From NCBI GenBank assembly GCA_902489965.1, contig CABUCA010000002.1:1-60453 (forward strand): DNA of 60,453 nt, written 5' to 3'. Below are positions 25,994-34,534 of the stretch, in pieces (position 1 is the first letter of the stretch; each line of letters begins with the position of its first letter). Source of the DNA: an uncultured Collinsella sp. GTDB taxonomy: Bacteria > Actinomycetota > Coriobacteriia > Coriobacteriales > Coriobacteriaceae. The notes beneath the pieces were generated by a model. That model worked only from the letters and a program-made list of their open reading frames with translations. It searched no databases and had not been told where the DNA came from. The position numbers were made by a program, and so were the translations under genes.

Positions 25994-26031
25994 AAAGGGC
26001 CGACCGCGGAGATGCGCGATCGGCCCTTTTT
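25994..26031. terminator. Bidirectional terminator
   Basis: AAAGGGCCGA-C-CGCG pairs with CGCGATCGGCCCTTT followed by TT, between two convergent genes. Strong stem and a T-run on the plus strand, with A-run on the other side. Confidence 0.85.
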
Positions 26032-26067
26032 AGTTGCTTGGCTGCAGAGGTTATGAGAAGCAAGCGC

Positions 26068-26469
26068 TTACAGGCGGTCCTTGTTCTCGGCCTTAACGGC
26101 GTGTGCCTGCTGGACAAAGAACAGGTCGTACACCACGATGACAAAGGCGCCAAAGTTGATGGCGTCGCCGCCAAACGCGGGAAGCGTGAGCACCGCTTGG
26201 GCAAGCGTGGCGACCGCGGCAACAATACCGAGCTTAAACGCGCCGTCCACCTGCGAAGGCTTGTTGGCGCCCTTGACACCGGCGACGCCTGCGGCAAGGT
26301 CGACGAGACCCTTGGCGATAAGCACGACCGCTGCGAGCATGGCATTCGATCCGTAGGTGGACTCGAGCTTGCCGGTCGTGATGCCGGCGATTCCAATGAC
26401 GAGACTGGCGATGCCCAGAACAAAATAAATCAGGGCAAGGATTTTGAGTGTCTTGCGAGCGGCGCTCAT
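26068..26469 (-). CDS. Small four-TM membrane protein, function unknown
   Basis: A 133-residue hydrophobic protein with four predicted TM segments: 13-35 (ILALIYFVLGIASLVIGIAG), 45-65, 80-100 and 103-120. It has a short charged C-terminus. The frame is open further upstream, but ATG 26469 has AAGGA 7 nt upstream and begins the hydrophobic profile. I recognise no named family. Alone on the minus strand. Confidence 0.72.
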   Translation of the reverse strand: MSAARKTLKILALIYFVLGIASLVIGIAGITTGKLESTYGSNAMLAAVVLIAKGLVDLAAGVAGVKGANKPSQVDGAFKLGIVAAVATLAQAVLTLPAFGGDAINFGAFVIVVYDLFFVQQAHAVKAENKDRL

Positions 26470-26697
26470 AACTGGTCCTTTCGATGCGGGCGCGGTGAAT
26501 CTGTCGCACCCAGGTTGCGGCGTATATGGTGAAGCACATTGTAGTTCAACGGAGCGATGCATGCGTTTGAAAGCGTCTCTCGCCTGTGCAGGGCAATCTT
26601 TCAAAAAGGAAAGCTAGCTGTAAGTCAAATCGATGGCAGCTCATGCGCGGCGCTGCGATGATGAGGCCGTGATAAGAAGTGAGTCTAAGGAGGAGCC

Positions 26698-26841
26698 ATG
26701 ATGTACGGACCAGAGCAAGTGCGTGAACCGCGGTCGTTGGGAAGGCGCATGGGTGATTCTGTGATCGCTGCCGTGTGCACGGGATTGATGGCGGTGCTTT
26801 GCATTGGGATGCTGTGGACCATGTCGCGTGTGGGACAATAG
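26698..26841 (+). CDS. Small 47-residue single-TM protein
   Basis: A short frame starts at ATG 26698 (a second ATG follows directly) and has one of the best ribosome sites in the window, AAGGAGGAG, 3 nt upstream. The product begins MMYGPEQVREPR and has one hydrophobic segment (VIAAVCTGLMAVLCIGMLW) near residues 22-41 with a short tail. It resembles a small single-pass membrane protein. It lies 63 bp before rsmJ. I cannot name a family. Confidence 0.6.
   Translation: MMYGPEQVREPRSLGRRMGDSVIAAVCTGLMAVLCIGMLWTMSRVGQ
26834..26839 (+). promoter_or_regulatory. GACAAT -10 box overlapping the small gene's end, ahead of rsmJ
   Basis: GTGTGGGACAATAG overlaps the stop codon of the 47-residue gene and lies 65 nt before the rsmJ start. 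It has the same GTGNGACAAT form as two other promoters in this window. Confidence 0.35.
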
Positions 26842-26904
26842 CGGACGGTTGGGTGCCGACATAAACGGCGCTCGCGTATTCGTTTTGCTTGCTAAGGAGT
26901 ACCC

Positions 26905-27609
26905 ATGGGCATCGTCGATCCCTTTTCTGTTGCTCGAGCCGCGGGGCTTGAGCTGACCGGGAAGTCCGAGGGCCTCACGCTCACCGACGGCTCGATGGAA
27001 CTGCGTGCCGATTTTACCCGTATGCTTCCACGGCTCAAGCAGGGCCGCCTGCAGCAAGAGCTGTTGGTAAAGGCTGCGCGCACAAAAGGCATCGAGAGCC
27101 CATGGGCGATTGACGCCACGGCAGGCTTTGGCGAGGATTCGCTGCTGCTGGCTGCCGCGGGCTTTACCGTCGATCTGTATGAGCAGGATTGCGTGATCGC
27201 GGCGCTCCTCAAGGATGCCCTGGATCGCGCGGCAGATGATCCGGCGCTTGCGGCTGCCGTGGCGCGCATGCGCTTACACGCGGGCGAGGACAGCATTGCC
27301 GGCCTTCGCCATACAGCTGAGCTGATCGAGCAGGGCGAGCTCGCGGCTCCCGATGTGGTGTATCTGGATCCCATGTTTCCCGAGCGTACCAAGAGCGCGG
27401 CGGTGAAAAAGAAGTTCCAACTCTTGCACCATCTGGAACAGCCATGTGCCGATGAGGAGACGCTGGTCGAAGCTGCACTTGCGGTGCACCCGCGCAAGGT
27501 CGTTATCAAACGGCCGGTGAAAGGGCCACTGCTTGCCGGCGTTAAGCCGAGCCATCAACTTGCGGGCAAGGCCGTCCGCTACGATGTTTTGGTGCCGCCG
27601 CGCCCGTAG
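26905..27609 (+). CDS. rsmJ: 16S rRNA (guanine1516-N2)-methyltransferase
   Basis: A 234-residue class I SAM methyltransferase of the RsmJ (YhiQ) family. Motifs are the short N-terminal extension ending GLTLTDGSMELRADF, the SAM loop AIDATAGFGEDSLLLAAAG, DVVYLDPMFPERTKSAAVKKKFQL (acidic catalytic motif IV) and the C-terminal RKVVIKRPVKGPLL. The match to the RsmJ signatures is strong. AAGGAG lies 6 nt before the ATG. Confidence 0.92.
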   Translation: MGIVDPFSVARAAGLELTGKSEGLTLTDGSMELRADFTRMLPRLKQGRLQQELLVKAARTKGIESPWAIDATAGFGEDSLLLAAAGFTVDLYEQDCVIAALLKDALDRAADDPALAAAVARMRLHAGEDSIAGLRHTAELIEQGELAAPDVVYLDPMFPERTKSAAVKKKFQLLHHLEQPCADEETLVEAALAVHPRKVVIKRPVKGPLLAGVKPSHQLAGKAVRYDVLVPPRP

Positions 27610-27656
27610 CTTGCGTGCAATGGCTGGCGCTCCGTCAGTGCCGTGCCGATACGGGT

Positions 27657-27953
27657 CTATTTCCAAGGGTGCGACGTCAGGTGCCAGCCGCCGCAGTATT
27701 CGCATTTGTAGCAGGCCAGCCCGCGGCGTCCGCGGTTTTCGCAGTCGGCCATAACGGCCTCGGCCTCGGCGCGCGTGTCGTAACGGTTTTTGCGTTCGCA
27801 CGACTTGTAGCGCCAGGCTTCATCGCGCTCGGCGTCCAGGGCGTCGCGGCGCTTGTCCTCGCGCGCAAACAGGTCGCTCATATCGCCGCCGGTGGCAGCG
27901 CTCAAAAACTCGCTTTTTGCCTTTGACCAGGCGGCTCGCTTTTTGCTCCCCAT
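27657..27953 (-). CDS. Small protein with a CxxC-WH zinc-binding-like tail
   Basis: A 98-residue basic, charged protein. The C-terminus YKCEYCGGWHLTSHPWK resembles a zinc knuckle (two Cys, His). The middle is a charged helix. The start is uncertain: ATG 27953 has GAGAGGGG about 11 nt upstream, and a TTG opens the frame at 27974. It is divergent from the GNAT gene and the intergenic stretch carries a palindrome (27979-28008). The family is unnamed as far as I can tell. Confidence 0.65.
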   Translation of the reverse strand: MGSKKRAAWSKAKSEFLSAATGGDMSDLFAREDKRRDALDAERDEAWRYKSCERKNRYDTRAEAEAVMADCENRGRRGLACYKCEYCGGWHLTSHPWK

Positions 27954-27978
27954 CTGCTTCGCGCCCCTCTCCAAACGC

Positions 27979-28008
27979 TGGTATCATTGCTCAATCAAAG
28001 TGATACCA
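27979..28008. promoter_or_regulatory. TGGTATCA-N14-TGATACCA palindrome, possible operator
   Basis: A perfect 8-bp inverted repeat with a 14-bp spacer lies between two divergent starts, positioned to affect both promoters. It has the same arm/spacer geometry as the GntR-type operator at 17098-17129. Confidence 0.5.
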
Positions 28009-28027
28009 ATAAACGTGAGGTCGCCGC

Positions 28028-28519
28028 GTGATGATCAGAAAAACCCTCGATACCGACATTCCCGCCATCATGGCTATCTATGACGCGGCCCGCGCCTTTA
28101 TGCGCGCGCATGGCAACGCCACGCAGTGGCCCGAGGGCACGCCTTCTGCCGAGCAGCTCAAAAGCGATATCGCCGCCGATGGCAGCTATGTGTGCGAAGT
28201 TGACGGCCGCGTGGTGGCGACATTTGCCTTTTTACCGGGTCCGGACGAGTGCTATGACGTAATTGAGGACGGGCAATGGCGCAGCGACACTCCATACGCC
28301 GTGCTGCACCGTGTGGCGTCCGACGGCACCGTGCACGGTATCGCGGCCGCGATGTTTGCCTTTGCCAAGGAGCGCGCCGATCACCTGCGCATCGACACAC
28401 ATCAGGACAACCTGCCCATGCGGGGCGCGAGCCTCAAGGCGGGGTTTGAGCGCGCCGGCATCGTGTATGTGTCCGACGGTACCCCGCGCGTGGCGTTTGA
28501 CTGGCTGCGCGAGGCGTAA
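28028..28519 (+). CDS. GNAT family N-acetyltransferase
   Basis: A 163-residue GNAT with the N-terminal motif IRKTLDTDIPAIMAIYDAARAFMRAHGN and the fold's later strand containing YAVLHRVASDG and a helix HLRIDTHQDNLPMRGASLKAGFERAG, which is the typical C-terminal acyl-CoA and dimer region. The acceptor is unknown. Start could be GTG 28028 (GAGG 7 nt upstream) or ATG 28031 just after it. Confidence 0.85.
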   Translation: MMIRKTLDTDIPAIMAIYDAARAFMRAHGNATQWPEGTPSAEQLKSDIAADGSYVCEVDGRVVATFAFLPGPDECYDVIEDGQWRSDTPYAVLHRVASDGTVHGIAAAMFAFAKERADHLRIDTHQDNLPMRGASLKAGFERAGIVYVSDGTPRVAFDWLREA

Positions 28520-28547
28520 GAGCAGGGGCGCGTGTCAACAATTTGCA

Positions 28548-28585
28548 CGAACGAAAATGGCCCCGGGTGGGGCCATTTTCGTTCG
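28548..28585. terminator. Long bidirectional hairpin
   Basis: CGAACGAAAATGGCCCC pairs with GGGGCCATTTTCGTTCG around a 4-nt loop, 29 bp past the GNAT stop. The stem is perfect but the T-run lies inside the stem, so Rho-independent action is likely though not classic. Confidence 0.7.
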
Positions 28586-28772
28586 CTGGCTGTTTTGCAA
28601 GCCGGCTTTCGCAAGGCGCGAACCTACGAAAATCGCCGCGCGGCAACGCAGGGCGATGAGCTCGGTCGGGGGATAGGGCCCGCTTCGCCCGCCGGCCCGT
28701 AAATTGTATCATCCAGTGTGGAACGAGGATGCCCGTTGCCGCGTGCGATGGGCTTGCAATAAGAGGAGAGCC

Positions 28773-30776
28773 ATGTCGAAGCAAGCGGTCGTTGGAATCT
28801 TGGCACATGTCGATGCCGGCAAGACCACGCTGGCCGAGGCCATGTTGTTCAACGCGGGCCGCATTCGCAAGCGCGGACGCGTGGACGATGGCGATTCGCA
28901 CCTGGACACTGACGCGATTGAGCGCGAGCGCGGTATCACGATCTTCTCGTCGCAGGCCGTGCTCGATCACGGCGATACCCATGTCATGCTCGTGGATGCG
29001 CCGGGGCATGTCGATTTTTCAGCCGAGGCGGAGCGCACGCTGCGCGCACTCGACTACGCGATTTTGGTTGTGGGTGCCAACGATGGCGTGCAGGGACACA
29101 CCGAAACCCTGTGGCGCCTGCTTGCGCGCTATGACATTCCGACGTTCATCTATATCAACAAAATCGATTTGGAGAATCCCGGCCGCGATGTTTTGCTGGC
29201 ACAGCTTGGGCAGCGTCTTTCCGAGGGCTGCCTGGATGCCAACGAACTGCTGGCGGGCGGCGCCGTTCAGGAGGACGCTGCTGCGTTGGACGAGGCGGCG
29301 CTCGACGAGTTTCTCGACGCAGGGGAGCTTTCGACTGCTACGCTTTCGCGGTTGGTCGCGGAGCGAAAGTTGTTTCCCTGCTTTGCCGGCTCGGCGCTCA
29401 AGGACCAAGGTGTGGACGAGCTGCTGGATGGCATATGCGCGCTGATGCGTGAACGGGCGTGGCTCCCGGAGTTTGCCGCGCGCGTCTATCGTGTCAGCCG
29501 CGGGGATCGCGGCGAGCGCTTGGCTTGGGTTAAAGTGACCGGCGGCACGCTGCGCGCAAAACAGGTGATCGACGGACGCTCCGGTACCGAGGTATGGGAG
29601 CAAAAGGTCGATCAGATCCGCATCTATAACGGCGAGAAATACGAGCTTGCCCAGGAAGTTGCCGCTGGCGGCATCTGCGCCGTGACGGGCCTCGCGCACG
29701 TTCGCCCGGGTGATGCTCTGGGCGCGGAGCCCGCGGGCGATGCGCCCGTCATCGCTCCGGTCCTCACCTATACCGTGCTGCCGGGCGAACACGACGTCCA
29801 TGTGGTATTCAAAGCGTTGACTGAGCTGGCAGACGAAGACCCCATGCTCGGCGTAAGCTGGAATACTCATCTTGAGCAGATTCATTTGCAGTTGATGGGC
29901 GCGGTGCAGCTCGAGGTCGTGCAGCGCGTGCTGGCCGATCGTTTTGGCCTTGCGGTCGAGTTTGAGCCTGGCGGCATTCTCTATAAGGAGACCATTTCGC
30001 AGCCGGTCGAGGGCGTGGGCCACTTTGAGCCACTGCGCCACTATGCCGAGGTGCATCTGCGCCTGGAGCCGTTGTCGGCGGGCTCGGGCGTGCAGTTTGG
30101 CACCGTGACCTCGACCGACGAGCTCGATCTTAACTGGCAGCGTTTGGCGCTCACCAACGCTATGGAGCGCGATCACCTGGGCGTGCTGACCGGCTCGCCC
30201 ATCACCGATGTGCGCATTACGCTCACGGGCGGCCGCGCGCATGCCAAACACACCGAGGGCGGCGATTTTCGCCAGGCCACGTACCGCGCGATTCGCCAAG
30301 GGCTCATGCAGGCGCGTGAAGCCGGCGCGGCGGTGCTGTTGGAGCCGTGGTATCGCTTTGAGCTCGAGGTGCCGGGGGAGTGCGTGGGCCGGGCGCTCTC
30401 GGATGCCACGCGCATGGGTGCCGAGTACGAGCCGCCGGCGATGGCGGGGGACCGGGCGAAGCTTGTGGGTCGCGTGCCGGCATCTGAGGTGCAGGATTAC
30501 GCGCTGGAGGTGGCTGCCTACACGAGCGGTCGCGGACATCTGTACCTAGAGTTTGCCGGCTATGCGGCTTGCCATGATGCCGAGCGCGTCATCGAGACGG
30601 CCGCCTATGAGTCCGAGGCCGATCTGCCCAACACGCCCGACTCGGTCTTTTGCTCTCACGGCGCCGGTTACACGGTCAAATGGTACGACGTACCCGCCGC
30701 GGCGCACGTAAAGATCGATCCCGCCACCTTCCGCCCCTGGCGAGCAGCAGACGCCGAGTTTTTCGGCCACATGTGA
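28773..30776 (+). CDS. TetM/TetO-like translation factor GTPase
   Basis: A 667-residue EF-G-like GTPase of the ribosomal-protection family. G1 is AHVDAGKTTLAEAM, switch I has RERGITIFSS, G3 is DAPGHVDFSAEAERTL, and G4 is NKIDL. Domains II-V follow, with domain IV PVEGVGHFEPLRHYAEVHLR and ELEVPGECVGRALSDATRMG. Family members such as TetM release tetracycline from the ribosome. This one is chromosomal and adjacent to housekeeping genes, so resistance should not be assumed. AGGAG lies 5 nt before ATG 28773. Confidence 0.85.
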   Translation: MSKQAVVGILAHVDAGKTTLAEAMLFNAGRIRKRGRVDDGDSHLDTDAIERERGITIFSSQAVLDHGDTHVMLVDAPGHVDFSAEAERTLRALDYAILVVGANDGVQGHTETLWRLLARYDIPTFIYINKIDLENPGRDVLLAQLGQRLSEGCLDANELLAGGAVQEDAAALDEAALDEFLDAGELSTATLSRLVAERKLFPCFAGSALKDQGVDELLDGICALMRERAWLPEFAARVYRVSRGDRGERLAWVKVTGGTLRAKQVIDGRSGTEVWEQKVDQIRIYNGEKYELAQEVAAGGICAVTGLAHVRPGDALGAEPAGDAPVIAPVLTYTVLPGEHDVHVVFKALTELADEDPMLGVSWNTHLEQIHLQLMGAVQLEVVQRVLADRFGLAVEFEPGGILYKETISQPVEGVGHFEPLRHYAEVHLRLEPLSAGSGVQFGTVTSTDELDLNWQRLALTNAMERDHLGVLTGSPITDVRITLTGGRAHAKHTEGGDFRQATYRAIRQGLMQAREAGAAVLLEPWYRFELEVPGECVGRALSDATRMGAEYEPPAMAGDRAKLVGRVPASEVQDYALEVAAYTSGRGHLYLEFAGYAACHDAERVIETAAYESEADLPNTPDSVFCSHGAGYTVKWYDVPAAAHVKIDPATFRPWRAADAEFFGHM

Positions 30777-30801
30777 CAAAGGGACAGTTCCTTTGTCACA
30801 T
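30771..30801. repeat. AAAGGGACAG palindromic repeat overlapping a stop codon
   Basis: ATGTGACAAAGG and CCTTTGTCACAT are perfect 12-bp arms around GACAGTT. The TGA stop of the GTPase gene lies within the left arm. It belongs with the repeats at 34496, 41840 and 52829 and may act as a terminator. Confidence 0.75.
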
Positions 30802-30807
30802 GCTATT

Positions 30808-30837
30808 GGTATAACTCGGTATAAGTTGGTATAACTA
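30808..30837 (+). promoter_or_regulatory. Three 10-bp tandem repeats GGTATAAnnn ahead of the first ATPase
   Basis: GGTATAACTC, then GGTATAAGTT, then GGTATAACTA follow each other at exact 10-bp steps, ending 32 bp before the ATPase start. The period equals one helical turn, so bound proteins would lie on one DNA face. Each repeat can also be read as a TATAAC/TATAAG -10-like core. Confidence 0.65.
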
Positions 30838-30869
30838 TTACCAGGGTTTGCCAATCCGAGGAGGCCGAC

Positions 30870-31988
30870 ATGAATCCAAATCCCTTTAAGCCCACGGCTG
30901 GCAAGCGGCCTCCGATACTCATCGGTCGCGAGTCGGTCATCGAAGATTTCGAGGAAGGGCTCGATAACGGCGCCGGAGCGCCGGGTAGGCTCATGCTCAT
31001 TACGGGAAACCGCGGCTGCGGCAAGACGGTTCTCCTGCGGGAGCTGCAGCGTTTAGCTAGCGAGCGCGGATGGGCGGTTGTCTCCGATTCCGCTTCGCTT
31101 GGCTTATGCGACCGATTGGCCGACGCGCTTCGCTCGAATAAACCCGTTGTGACGTCAATGGAGTTCGGTCCGTCGTTTGGTCGGATGTCAGTCGAGGCGG
31201 CGCGGGCAAAGGGCGAGATGTTGCGAGGGCTGGTCAACGAGCGCCTTAAGAAGCTCGGTCCAGGCAAAGGCATACTGTTTGCGATTGACGAGGCGCAATC
31301 GGCGTCTATCGAGGAGCTGGCGGCCCTTGCCGTTCTCTATCAGCAGGTGCTCGGAGACCAGGATGCCACGGGCTTGCCCGATAGCGAGCAGCGCGGTCTT
31401 GCGCTGGTGTTCGCCGGCTTACCCAGTATGGTTGACGACCTGCTCGAAGAGCCGAGCGTGACGTTTTTGCGGCGTGCCCAGCAGCGTACGCTGGGGGCGA
31501 TATCCTTGCCCAAGGTGCGTGATTCATATATCCAGGCGGTCAAAGATGCTGGTCTTTACGTTGACGCGGAGACGGCGGACCTTGCGGCGCGCAAGAGCAT
31601 GGGGCATCCCTATATGGTTCAGCTGGTGGGATATTACATGTGGCGGTCTGCTGTCCGGCGTAGCTCGCAGGTCATCGAAAGGCGCGATGTCGAGGATGGC
31701 CATGCGGATGCCGTCTCCGAGTTCTACGAAGCGGTTGACGCGCCTCTGTATTACGGGCTGCGCAGTCCACAGCGCCTCTTTATCGAGGCCATGGCGGTTG
31801 ACGAGGGCAAACCGACGCGCATGGCGGATATCATTGAGCGCTGCGAGCGTACCCAGAGCTGGGCGAGTAAATATCGCGCAAGCCTGATTCGCGAGTGCGT
31901 CATCGAAGCTGCCGGATACGGCCTCGTCCGGTTTACCGTGCCCATGCTGGGCGCGTACATTCGCGATCGAGTTTTATGGCATGAGTAG
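30870..31988 (+). CDS. AAA ATPase with winged-helix-like C-terminus (first copy)
   Basis: A 372-residue P-loop ATPase similar to archaeal-type ATPase and ORC/Cdc6-like proteins. Walker A is GNRGCGKTVLL (near 46-54), Walker B ILFAIDEAQS (near 135), sensor FAGLPSMVDDLL, and the lid begins FLRRAQQRTLGAISL. The last 90 residues look like a helix-turn-helix/winged helix (MADIIERCERTQSWASKYRASLIRECVI). It is a paralogue of the gene at 34535. RBS GAGGAGG. Its last 8 bp overlap the UvrA-like gene, so the two are translationally coupled. Confidence 0.82.
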   Translation: MNPNPFKPTAGKRPPILIGRESVIEDFEEGLDNGAGAPGRLMLITGNRGCGKTVLLRELQRLASERGWAVVSDSASLGLCDRLADALRSNKPVVTSMEFGPSFGRMSVEAARAKGEMLRGLVNERLKKLGPGKGILFAIDEAQSASIEELAALAVLYQQVLGDQDATGLPDSEQRGLALVFAGLPSMVDDLLEEPSVTFLRRAQQRTLGAISLPKVRDSYIQAVKDAGLYVDAETADLAARKSMGHPYMVQLVGYYMWRSAVRRSSQVIERRDVEDGHADAVSEFYEAVDAPLYYGLRSPQRLFIEAMAVDEGKPTRMADIIERCERTQSWASKYRASLIRECVIEAAGYGLVRFTVPMLGAYIRDRVLWHE

Positions 31989-34494
31989 GGTGATAAAGGT
32001 GACGGAACAGAAGATGAGCCCGCAGGCTATCGAAGTGCGTGGCGCACGTGTACACAACCTCAAGGACATCGATATCGATATTCCGCTGGGAAAGCTCGTG
32101 GGTATTGCCGGCGTGTCGGGCTCGGGCAAGAGTTCGCTGGCGCTGGGGGTTCTTTATGCTGAGGGCTCGCGTCGCTACTTGGAAGCACTCAGCACCTATA
32201 CTCGACGTCGCCTGACGCAGGCCGAACACGCCCAGGTGGACGAGGTACTGCACGTGCCGGCGGCGCTCGCATTGCATCAGCGCCCCAGCGTGCCGGGCGT
32301 GCGTTCCACCTTTGGCACCATGACCGAGCTCAACAACAGCCTGCGTCTGCTCTTTAGCCGCTGTGCCCATCACGTGTGCCCGCATTGCGGGGCGCGTGTG
32401 GAGCCGAGCCTTAATGTGGCTGCGGGCCTGTCGCTCACGTGCCCCGCATGCGGCCGCGAGTTCTACGCGCCGGGTGCCGAGGACCTTGCCTTTAACAGCG
32501 GCGGCGCGTGCTCTACCTGCGGCGGCACTGGTGTCATGCGCGAGGTGGACGAGGCGAGCCTGGTGCCCGACGAGTCAAAGACCATCAACGAAGGCGCGGT
32601 GCTTCCCTGGGGTACGCTCATGTGGGATCTGATGAAGCAGGTGGCCGGCGAGATGGGCGTGCGCACCGACGTGCCGTTTAACCAGCTCACGCCTCAAGAG
32701 CGCGACATCGTGTTTCATGGTCCGGCGGTTAAGAAGCACATCCTCTACGTGCCCAAAAACGGCGAGGGCGCTACGCCACTCGACTTTACCTATTACAACG
32801 CCGTCTATACCGTCGAGAATGCGCTCGCCAAGGTCAAGGACGATAAGGGCTTAAAACGCGTTGCGCGCTTTTTGCGCGAGGGGCCATGCCGTGACTGCGG
32901 CGGCACGCGTCTCTCTGAGGCCGCACGCCAGCCCCAGGTGCGCGGTATCAATCTGGCTCAGGCCGCGGCCATGACGCTTGGTGATGCGGTTGAGTGGGTG
33001 CGCGAGGTGCCCGCATCCTTGCCGACCGAGATGCAGCCCATGGCGACGGATATCTGCGATTCGTTTTTGGGTGCGGCCCGTCGCCTGGTCGATTTGGGCC
33101 TCGATTATCTTTCGCTCGATCGCGCCGGTGCCACGCTTTCCACGGGTGAGCGCCAGCGCGTGCAACTCGCCCGCGTGGTGCGCAACCGATCGACGGGCGT
33201 GCTCTATGTGCTGGACGAGCCCTCGATTGGCTTGCATCCTGCCAATGTCGACGGCCTGGAAGGCGTGATGCGCGATCTGGTGGATGACGGCAACACTGTG
33301 GTTGTTGTCGACCACGATACGCGCGTACTGGTGGAAGCCGACTATCTGGTCGAGATGGGCCCCGTTGCCGGAGCAGGCGGCGGTAACGTGATCGCTGCCG
33401 GTACGGTAGACGAGGTCGAGCAATCGCGGGGCAGCCGCATCGCCCCGTTTTTGCGCGCAGAGTCCAAGCGCTTGCGTCCGCAGGTGACTGACGACGAAAT
33501 GTTCAATCAGGGACATATCCGCATGGCAACCGATGCCATCCATACCGTAAAACCGCTCGAAGTCGATATCCCGCGCGGCCGCCTTGTCGCGGTTACGGGC
33601 GTTTCGGGTTCGGGTAAGACGACGTTGGTGCTCGAGACGCTCATCCCGGCACTTAAGGCTCGGGCAACTGGCGAGCGCCTGCCAAAACATGTGCGTTGGG
33701 TCGATGCCGAGGGTATCGCACGCGCAAACCTGATTGACGCTACGCCCATCGGCGCCAACGTGCGCTCGACGGTGGCAACCTATGCCGACATCCATGACGA
33801 GCTGCGCCGCGCCTTCGCCCGTACGCCCGAAGCCAAGGCAGCCGGCTACAAGGCGGGCGCCTTTAGCTACAACACCGGCGCCTTGCGCTGCCCTACGTGT
33901 GACGGCACGGGCTCGATATCGCTCGACGTGCAGTTTTTGCCCGACGTCGAGATCGTCTGCCCGGCATGTCGCGGCTCGCGCTACGCCGAGGCCGCCTCGC
34001 ATATCCATCGCGAAGGCAAGGATGGCAGTCTGCTTACGTTGCCGCAGCTTATGGATATGAGCGTGGACGAGGCACTCGACGCTACGGTGGGACTCAAGAA
34101 AGTTCAGGTGCGCTTGCAGACCTTGCACGACCTGGGCCTGGGTTATCTCACGCTTGGCGAGCCCACACCGGCGCTTTCGGGCGGCGAGGCGCAGCGTCTT
34201 AAGCTTGCGAGCGAGATGGGCCGCGTGCAGGATGATGCTGTATTCGTGTTCGACGAGCCCACGATCGGCCTGCATCCGCTCGATGTCCAGGTGCTGTTGA
34301 ACGTGTTTGACGGTCTTGTTGCCAAGGGCGCCACGGTTATCGTGATCGAACACGATCTCGACCTTATCCGTAACGCCGATTACGTGATCGACATGGGCCC
34401 AGGCGGTGGCGACGCCGGCGGGCAAATCGTCTGCGCCGGCACGCCGGGCGACATCGCGGCCTGCTCCGCAAGCATCACCGGCCGCTACCTATAG
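31981..34494 (+). CDS. UvrA2-class excinuclease-like ABC ATPase
   Basis: An 837-residue UvrA paralogue. It has two ABC modules: Walker A GVSGSGKSS (near 41) and GVSGSGKTT (near 540), signatures STGERQRVQLA and SGGEAQRLKLA, and DEPSIGLHP/DEPTIGLHP. Zinc modules are CPHCG...CPACG, CSTCGGTG, CRDCGGTR and CPTCDGTG...CPACRG. UvrA is about 940 residues; the UvrB-binding domain between the first zinc cysteines is reduced to about 20 residues, which is typical of UvrA2, often linked to DNA stress or drug resistance. Start ATG 31981 overlaps the previous stop; ATG 32014 is a possible shorter start. Confidence 0.88.
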   Translation: MSRVIKVTEQKMSPQAIEVRGARVHNLKDIDIDIPLGKLVGIAGVSGSGKSSLALGVLYAEGSRRYLEALSTYTRRRLTQAEHAQVDEVLHVPAALALHQRPSVPGVRSTFGTMTELNNSLRLLFSRCAHHVCPHCGARVEPSLNVAAGLSLTCPACGREFYAPGAEDLAFNSGGACSTCGGTGVMREVDEASLVPDESKTINEGAVLPWGTLMWDLMKQVAGEMGVRTDVPFNQLTPQERDIVFHGPAVKKHILYVPKNGEGATPLDFTYYNAVYTVENALAKVKDDKGLKRVARFLREGPCRDCGGTRLSEAARQPQVRGINLAQAAAMTLGDAVEWVREVPASLPTEMQPMATDICDSFLGAARRLVDLGLDYLSLDRAGATLSTGERQRVQLARVVRNRSTGVLYVLDEPSIGLHPANVDGLEGVMRDLVDDGNTVVVVDHDTRVLVEADYLVEMGPVAGAGGGNVIAAGTVDEVEQSRGSRIAPFLRAESKRLRPQVTDDEMFNQGHIRMATDAIHTVKPLEVDIPRGRLVAVTGVSGSGKTTLVLETLIPALKARATGERLPKHVRWVDAEGIARANLIDATPIGANVRSTVATYADIHDELRRAFARTPEAKAAGYKAGAFSYNTGALRCPTCDGTGSISLDVQFLPDVEIVCPACRGSRYAEAASHIHREGKDGSLLTLPQLMDMSVDEALDATVGLKKVQVRLQTLHDLGLGYLTLGEPTPALSGGEAQRLKLASEMGRVQDDAVFVFDEPTIGLHPLDVQVLLNVFDGLVAKGATVIVIEHDLDLIRNADYVIDMGPGGGDAGGQIVCAGTPGDIAACSASITGRYL

Positions 34495-34495
34495 G

Positions 34496-34530
34496 CAATG
34501 TGACAAAGGGGCTGCCCCTTTGTCACATTG
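34496..34530. repeat. AAAGGGG palindromic repeat, probable terminator between convergent genes
   Basis: CAATGTGACAAAGGGG and CCCCTTTGTCACATTG are perfect 16-bp arms with a 3-nt loop, 2 bp after the UvrA2 stop. Same family as 30771-30801. Confidence 0.8.
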
Positions 34531-34534
34531 ATGC

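Noticed and set aside
28773..30776. Tetracycline resistance gene
   Set aside because: Family membership alone does not show resistance; no known tet leader or mobile flank is present.
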